This document shows positions 60,945 through 64,000 of a stretch of DNA of 64,000 bases, in pieces; within the stretch, counting starts at the first letter, position 1; each line of letters opens with the position of its first letter. The DNA comes from Oscillospiraceae bacterium (GTDB lineage Bacteria > Bacillota > Clostridia > Oscillospirales > Oscillospiraceae). The stretch covers positions 1 to 64,000 of the forward strand of contig SVLR01000001.1 of assembly GCA_015067785.1 (NCBI GenBank), read 5' to 3'. A program made the position numbers and the translations under genes. Below the pieces are notes generated by a model. The model saw only the letters and a program-made list of their open reading frames with translations. It was not told the origin of the DNA and did no database searches.

Positions 60945-63047
60945 TCATTGGAACATCACATTGATACTTTGACCATAGTCGGCGGTCAGGTTGTTGTTTG
61001 ATGAGTCTCTGACCATAAGCCGCATATATGCATATTCCCCAGCGTGGAGGTTCAGTTCGGTGAGATAACCATCTGGACTAGTAACCGGGCAGGAATGGAA
61101 ACTAAAATTCTCATTATAGTAGATAGGGCATAATTTAGCATTGCCAGTGACGGTGATCTTCACGCCATCGGAAACATTGATGAAACCGGTGCGAATTCTG
61201 TTTGACATAGTTGCATCAGCACCAGTCGTAGAATTGATAGCACCGACCGACCAAAAAACGTTCTGTTCTCCGGAGGTCGCGACTGTCACTTGGATATTAT
61301 TTCCGTATTCAGGAGTCAAGGTTGCATTGATGTTCGACTTATTTCTGGCCACAATCCGCATATATACATATTTTCCGGAGGGAACGTTCAGATCATTAAC
61401 ACTCCAATCCACGAAATCACATTTCGTGAGATCCTTGTTAAAATAAAAGACATAGTACTCAGCGCCGCCGGTAGCGGAAATGGATACACCGTTGGTAATC
61501 TCGATGTAATTAGTGGAAACCCTGGTCGTCCAGCCATTGTTCGAATCTTTTCCGTCAGAGGAATTAAGAGCCATAACCGACCAGACAATACCACCTTCCG
61601 TATCCACTTTTGCGGTAGAGGTGATCGTGATATTTCCGGTAACGGCAGGGATGGTGATCTTGCCGTCTACATACACAGAGTCGGTAATATCCACTCCATC
61701 CATCGTAACAGCAACAGAGGAGATTTGACAGCCTGAGGCGGCGTACAGTCTCGCGTTGATGGATGTTCCGTCGGATATCAGGGTGGGTTTCACATCGGCG
61801 TTCACACCGCTCAGATTCCATGCTACAGCGTGATAGGCATCCTTACCCAGCATGGCATCGATTACTGCCTGACTAATAAAATCCATTCCTGTTGCGGTAG
61901 GATGAACCGCATCACCAAAGTATGTTTTCCACGTTGTAGAAGCATTGTCGACGCAGTGCTCCAGATCAACAAAAGTCGCGCCGACTTTTTCTGCCACCTT
62001 TTTTAGTTCGGCATTGAATGCAGTAGGCTGGCCGTGATCGTGGTAACCGCCTTGATAAGGCTCCACGCGGGGCAACAAGCTCAGGCAGTAAATCTTCACA
62101 TCAGGATAGGCTTGCTTCATCTTGTCCAGCGCAACCGCATAAGCTTCGCAGGTGCTTGTGGGATTCTCCGCATTGGAAAGATCTACACTGTCTGCGGTGC
62201 CTAAAGGCTTATTACAAAAACTTGAGTTTACACCGCTTACATTTCTGCAAGTCTCACAGACATTAAGATTCTTATCAGTTCTGCTTGTACACTCCGCACA
62301 ATTCAGCATTACTTGGCAATTGGTGCAATCAGAATTTATATGATAGCTAAAATCATTGGTGCCCATAAATACGAGGATCACATCAGGCTTTTCCTCACCG
62401 GAGTGCAGATTCACACACCGATCTCGATATGCTGCGTAGTTGCCATTGCGAATACCGTTTCCTTGAAAATATTCATCAGAAAGAATACGGCTACCGCCTG
62501 AAGCATTATTAACAAGTAACTCCATCCCCATCGTATCGATGACCTGCTGCCACCAAGTATCAGATCGGGATTTAACAGTCGTGTCATGGGGATATACAGC
62601 ATTCAGTACATTGGGTACGCCACCAAATGTGGATATGCTATCACCCATAATAGATACCTTTTTTCCTGCAAAGGAGAAAGGAGGCTCACCGGGGCTAGCA
62701 GCACCGTATATATGCATTTTGCCGTATTTTACAAGCTTTGTGGGGTCTGCATTTGCGATCATAGATTTCAGCGCTTCTTTATCGGTCGCATAAACGCCCT
62801 TGGGGGTGCCATTGTGGAGGGCAACAAAGCGGCCGTCTGCTTCATAAAGGATATATTCCGGGGCGGTGCCGCCGTTTTCTATCAGGTAGTTTGTATGGGC
62901 GTTTTTTGCTTCCTGCAAGGCTTTGCTGTCGTTGGCTTTGCCAATTAGACCGGAAAAAGTAGGAATTAGAACGGTTGCCAAAATCGCAATCACTGCGATC
63001 ACGATCACCAGTTCTACAGTTGTAAAGCCTTTTCTATTTCTCTGCAT
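60945..63047 (-). CDS. type IV prepilin N-terminus fused to an SGNH/GDSL hydrolase
   Basis: A 700-residue protein. Prepilin peptide ending RKG before FTTVE, hydrophobic helix to about 30, pseudopilin segment to 100 nearly identical to the gene at 35217. SGNH domain about 128-400: GDSIS (Ser137), NASGGS, GTND (229-232) and DAVHPT (Asp379, His382). An insertion at 241-278 carries seven cysteines (C241, 244, 250, 253, 264, 267, 278), zinc-ribbon-like. Two or more beta-sandwich repeats fill 430-700 (WSVMALNSS, WSVNDLNV, WSVGAINS). Likely a surface acetyl-esterase with carbohydrate-binding-like domains. Confidence 0.9.
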   Translation of the reverse strand: MQRNRKGFTTVELVIVIAVIAILATVLIPTFSGLIGKANDSKALQEAKNAHTNYLIENGGTAPEYILYEADGRFVALHNGTPKGVYATDKEALKSMIANADPTKLVKYGKMHIYGAASPGEPPFSFAGKKVSIMGDSISTFGGVPNVLNAVYPHDTTVKSRSDTWWQQVIDTMGMELLVNNASGGSRILSDEYFQGNGIRNGNYAAYRDRCVNLHSGEEKPDVILVFMGTNDFSYHINSDCTNCQVMLNCAECTSRTDKNLNVCETCRNVSGVNSSFCNKPLGTADSVDLSNAENPTSTCEAYAVALDKMKQAYPDVKIYCLSLLPRVEPYQGGYHDHGQPTAFNAELKKVAEKVGATFVDLEHCVDNASTTWKTYFGDAVHPTATGMDFISQAVIDAMLGKDAYHAVAWNLSGVNADVKPTLISDGTSINARLYAASGCQISSVAVTMDGVDITDSVYVDGKITIPAVTGNITITSTAKVDTEGGIVWSVMALNSSDGKDSNNGWTTRVSTNYIEITNGVSISATGGAEYYVFYFNKDLTKCDFVDWSVNDLNVPSGKYVYMRIVARNKSNINATLTPEYGNNIQVTVATSGEQNVFWSVGAINSTTGADATMSNRIRTGFINVSDGVKITVTGNAKLCPIYYNENFSFHSCPVTSPDGYLTELNLHAGEYAYMRLMVRDSSNNNLTADYGQSINVMFQ

Positions 63048-63068
63048 ATATGTCCCTCCATATAAAAA

Positions 63069-63220
63069 GGTGCGCAGCGGTCGCTACGCACCGAAAAACG
63101 CATAACCCCATTGCTGCGACACAATCATTCGACGAACCCAAAGGATGCCAAATTAAGGGTGCGTTTTTACCAAAGCAAAAACACATCCTTTGTATCGTCG
63201 CAATATATGATTGTGTCGCA
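63069..63220 (-). ncRNA. structured 5' leader of the pilin-SGNH gene (copy 2)
   Basis: A 14-bp perfect stem TGCGACACAATCAT / ATGATTGTGTCGCA (complements at 63207-63220 and 63115-63128) encloses AAAGGATG / CATCCTTT (63140-63147 and 63184-63191) and a GTTTTT / AAAAAC hairpin; then GGTGCGTAGC-GACC-GCTGCGCACC (63069-63092) and TTTTT just before the ribosome site. Same architecture as copy 1, with changed but still pairing bases. Confidence 0.65.
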
Positions 63221-63273
63221 AGGTTATGGTATCACAGCCGTCAAGAAAATGCAAGGGTTTCCTGCCGAAATCA

Positions 63274-63361
63274 ATGTAGGGACCGGCGTCGTCGACGGTC
63301 CTTTTATGAATATGTAACATTCCACCGAGAGATTGCCACGGGCGCAAAGCGCCCTCGCAAT
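63274..63361. repeat. two short intergenic palindromic repeats
   Basis: GGACCG / CGGTCC (63280-63301) within a GTAGGGACC-type repeat, then ATTGC...GGGCGC-AAA-GCGCCC...GCAAT (63332-63361), a palindrome type common between genes in related genomes. No coding sequence from 63221 to 63465. Confidence 0.65.
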
Positions 63362-63465
63362 GACAACAAAGTGCGGTGCTGGCAAATGTTTTTTCATAAA
63401 ACCCTTTACCAGCGGGGAAATATATGGTAAACTGGACGAAAATGCGCTATTTGGAGGTCTCCAAA

Positions 63466-64000
63466 ATGAAACAGCTCCGTTTACCGAATATATCCCTCAA
63501 AAATTCCCGCATCTCTCCCCTGCTGCTATCTTTCCTTTTACCCTTTCTTGGGATGACCGGCGTAATGATCATCTGCCAGTATGTCCCATTCGGTGTAGGC
63601 TCTTTTCTATATTCCGATGCGTACCATCAGTACTATCCCTTCTTTGTGGAGATGCGGGAGGCTATCCTCTCGGGCAAGGGACTGCAGTGGACTTGGAGCG
63701 TAGGCTTGGGTCTTGACTATTTAGGGCTCTTTGCCTACTATCTTGCTTCTCCCCTGAACTGGCTGGCTGTTTTGCTGCCGGAGAGTATGACCCTCGGTTA
63801 CTTCACTTTCCTGATCCCCATTAAGCTGGGCTTTGCAGGACTGTTCTTCGCTCTGTTTTTGAAGAAGATCTTCGGTCGCAACGACTGGTCCATTGCCTTC
63901 TTTGGCGCATTTTATGCCACCTGTGCCTGGGCGCTGGGCTATCTGTGGAACATTATGTGGCTGGATACCTTTGCCCTTCTGCCGCTGGTAATCCTCGGTA
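63466..64000 (+). CDS. YfhO-family membrane protein (5' part only)
   Basis: The frame from the ATG at 63466 (TTGGAGG upstream) stays open to the window end, 178 residues seen. MKQLRLPNISLKNSR is followed by a TM helix, then FLYSDAYHQYYPFFVEMREA, and GLQWTWSVGLGLDYLGLFAYY, the hallmark opening of YfhO (GT-C-like) membrane proteins that glycosylate lipoteichoic acid or related polymers. At least five TM helices are visible. The Shine-Dalgarno lies in a 7-bp inverted repeat (TTTGGAG / CTCCAAA). Confidence 0.9.
   Translation, partial: MKQLRLPNISLKNSRISPLLLSFLLPFLGMTGVMIICQYVPFGVGSFLYSDAYHQYYPFFVEMREAILSGKGLQWTWSVGLGLDYLGLFAYYLASPLNWLAVLLPESMTLGYFTFLIPIKLGFAGLFFALFLKKIFGRNDWSIAFFGAFYATCAWALGYLWNIMWLDTFALLPLVILG

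Overview
The window (about 50% GC, densely coded, short gaps, many ATGA stop/start overlaps) looks like a chromosomal piece of an anaerobic, spore-forming Clostridia bacterium, most like gut Oscillospiraceae and relatives. The evidence is spoIVA, spmA/spmB, a Spo0A-type regulator, a complete division/cell-wall (dcw) cluster, a T-box ahead of tyrS, an OLE RNA with its partner gene oapA upstream of dxs, and SpoVD-like PBP architecture. Most genes are on the minus strand. The taxonomic call is inference from gene content only.

Layout. 1-1.1 kb: four overlapping minus-strand genes (three small membrane proteins, then a YbjQ-type protein cut by the window edge). 1.1-1.6 kb: a broken 3' fragment of a sugar kinase. 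1.9-3.0 kb: ychF. 3.0-13.0 kb: a minus-strand run that starts with a VanX/SH3/M14 peptidase fusion and continues through LiaF-like and DUF4097 envelope proteins, an M50-type membrane protease, a NatAB-like ABC exporter, a DUF975 membrane protein, a radical SAM/SPASM enzyme, and a membrane protein ending in a Cys-Ala repeat. 13.2-15.6 kb: an XRE regulator, then a GntR regulator with its own ABC transporter. 15.9-16.4 kb: five tRNA genes (Val, Asp, Phe, Gly, Cys) from one promoter. 16.5-30.8 kb: hslO, a methyltransferase, ftsZ, then ftsQ, murG, ftsW, mraY, murF, murE, pbp, ftsL, rsmH and mraZ. 30.9-35.2 kb: clpC, ferredoxin, trmN6-like, rsmI. 35.2-37.2 kb and 60.9-63.2 kb: two genes that fuse a type IV prepilin N-terminus to different hydrolases, each with the same structured leader. 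37.5-42.8 kb: spmAB, a CD1247-type acidic protein, efp, pepP, yqeG, an unknown gene and a degenerate Spo0A paralogue. 43-48 kb: an LRR surface protein, a GDPD, an MFS transporter and T-box-tyrS. 48.5-55.4 kb: recN, argR, nadK, tlyA, dxs, oapA and OLE RNA. 55.6-59.0 kb: a tandem duplication of lipoprotein genes followed by a secreted HExxH metalloprotease. 59.2-60.7 kb: spoIVA. 63.5 kb to the end: the start of a YfhO-family gene.

The least explained parts are (a) the radical SAM enzyme translationally coupled to a Cys-Ala-tailed membrane protein inside an exporter/protease operon, and (b) the pilin-hydrolase pair with a shared leader whose helices differ in sequence but keep base pairing. The OLE RNA/OapA locus is a strong recognition of a rare known ribonucleoprotein system.
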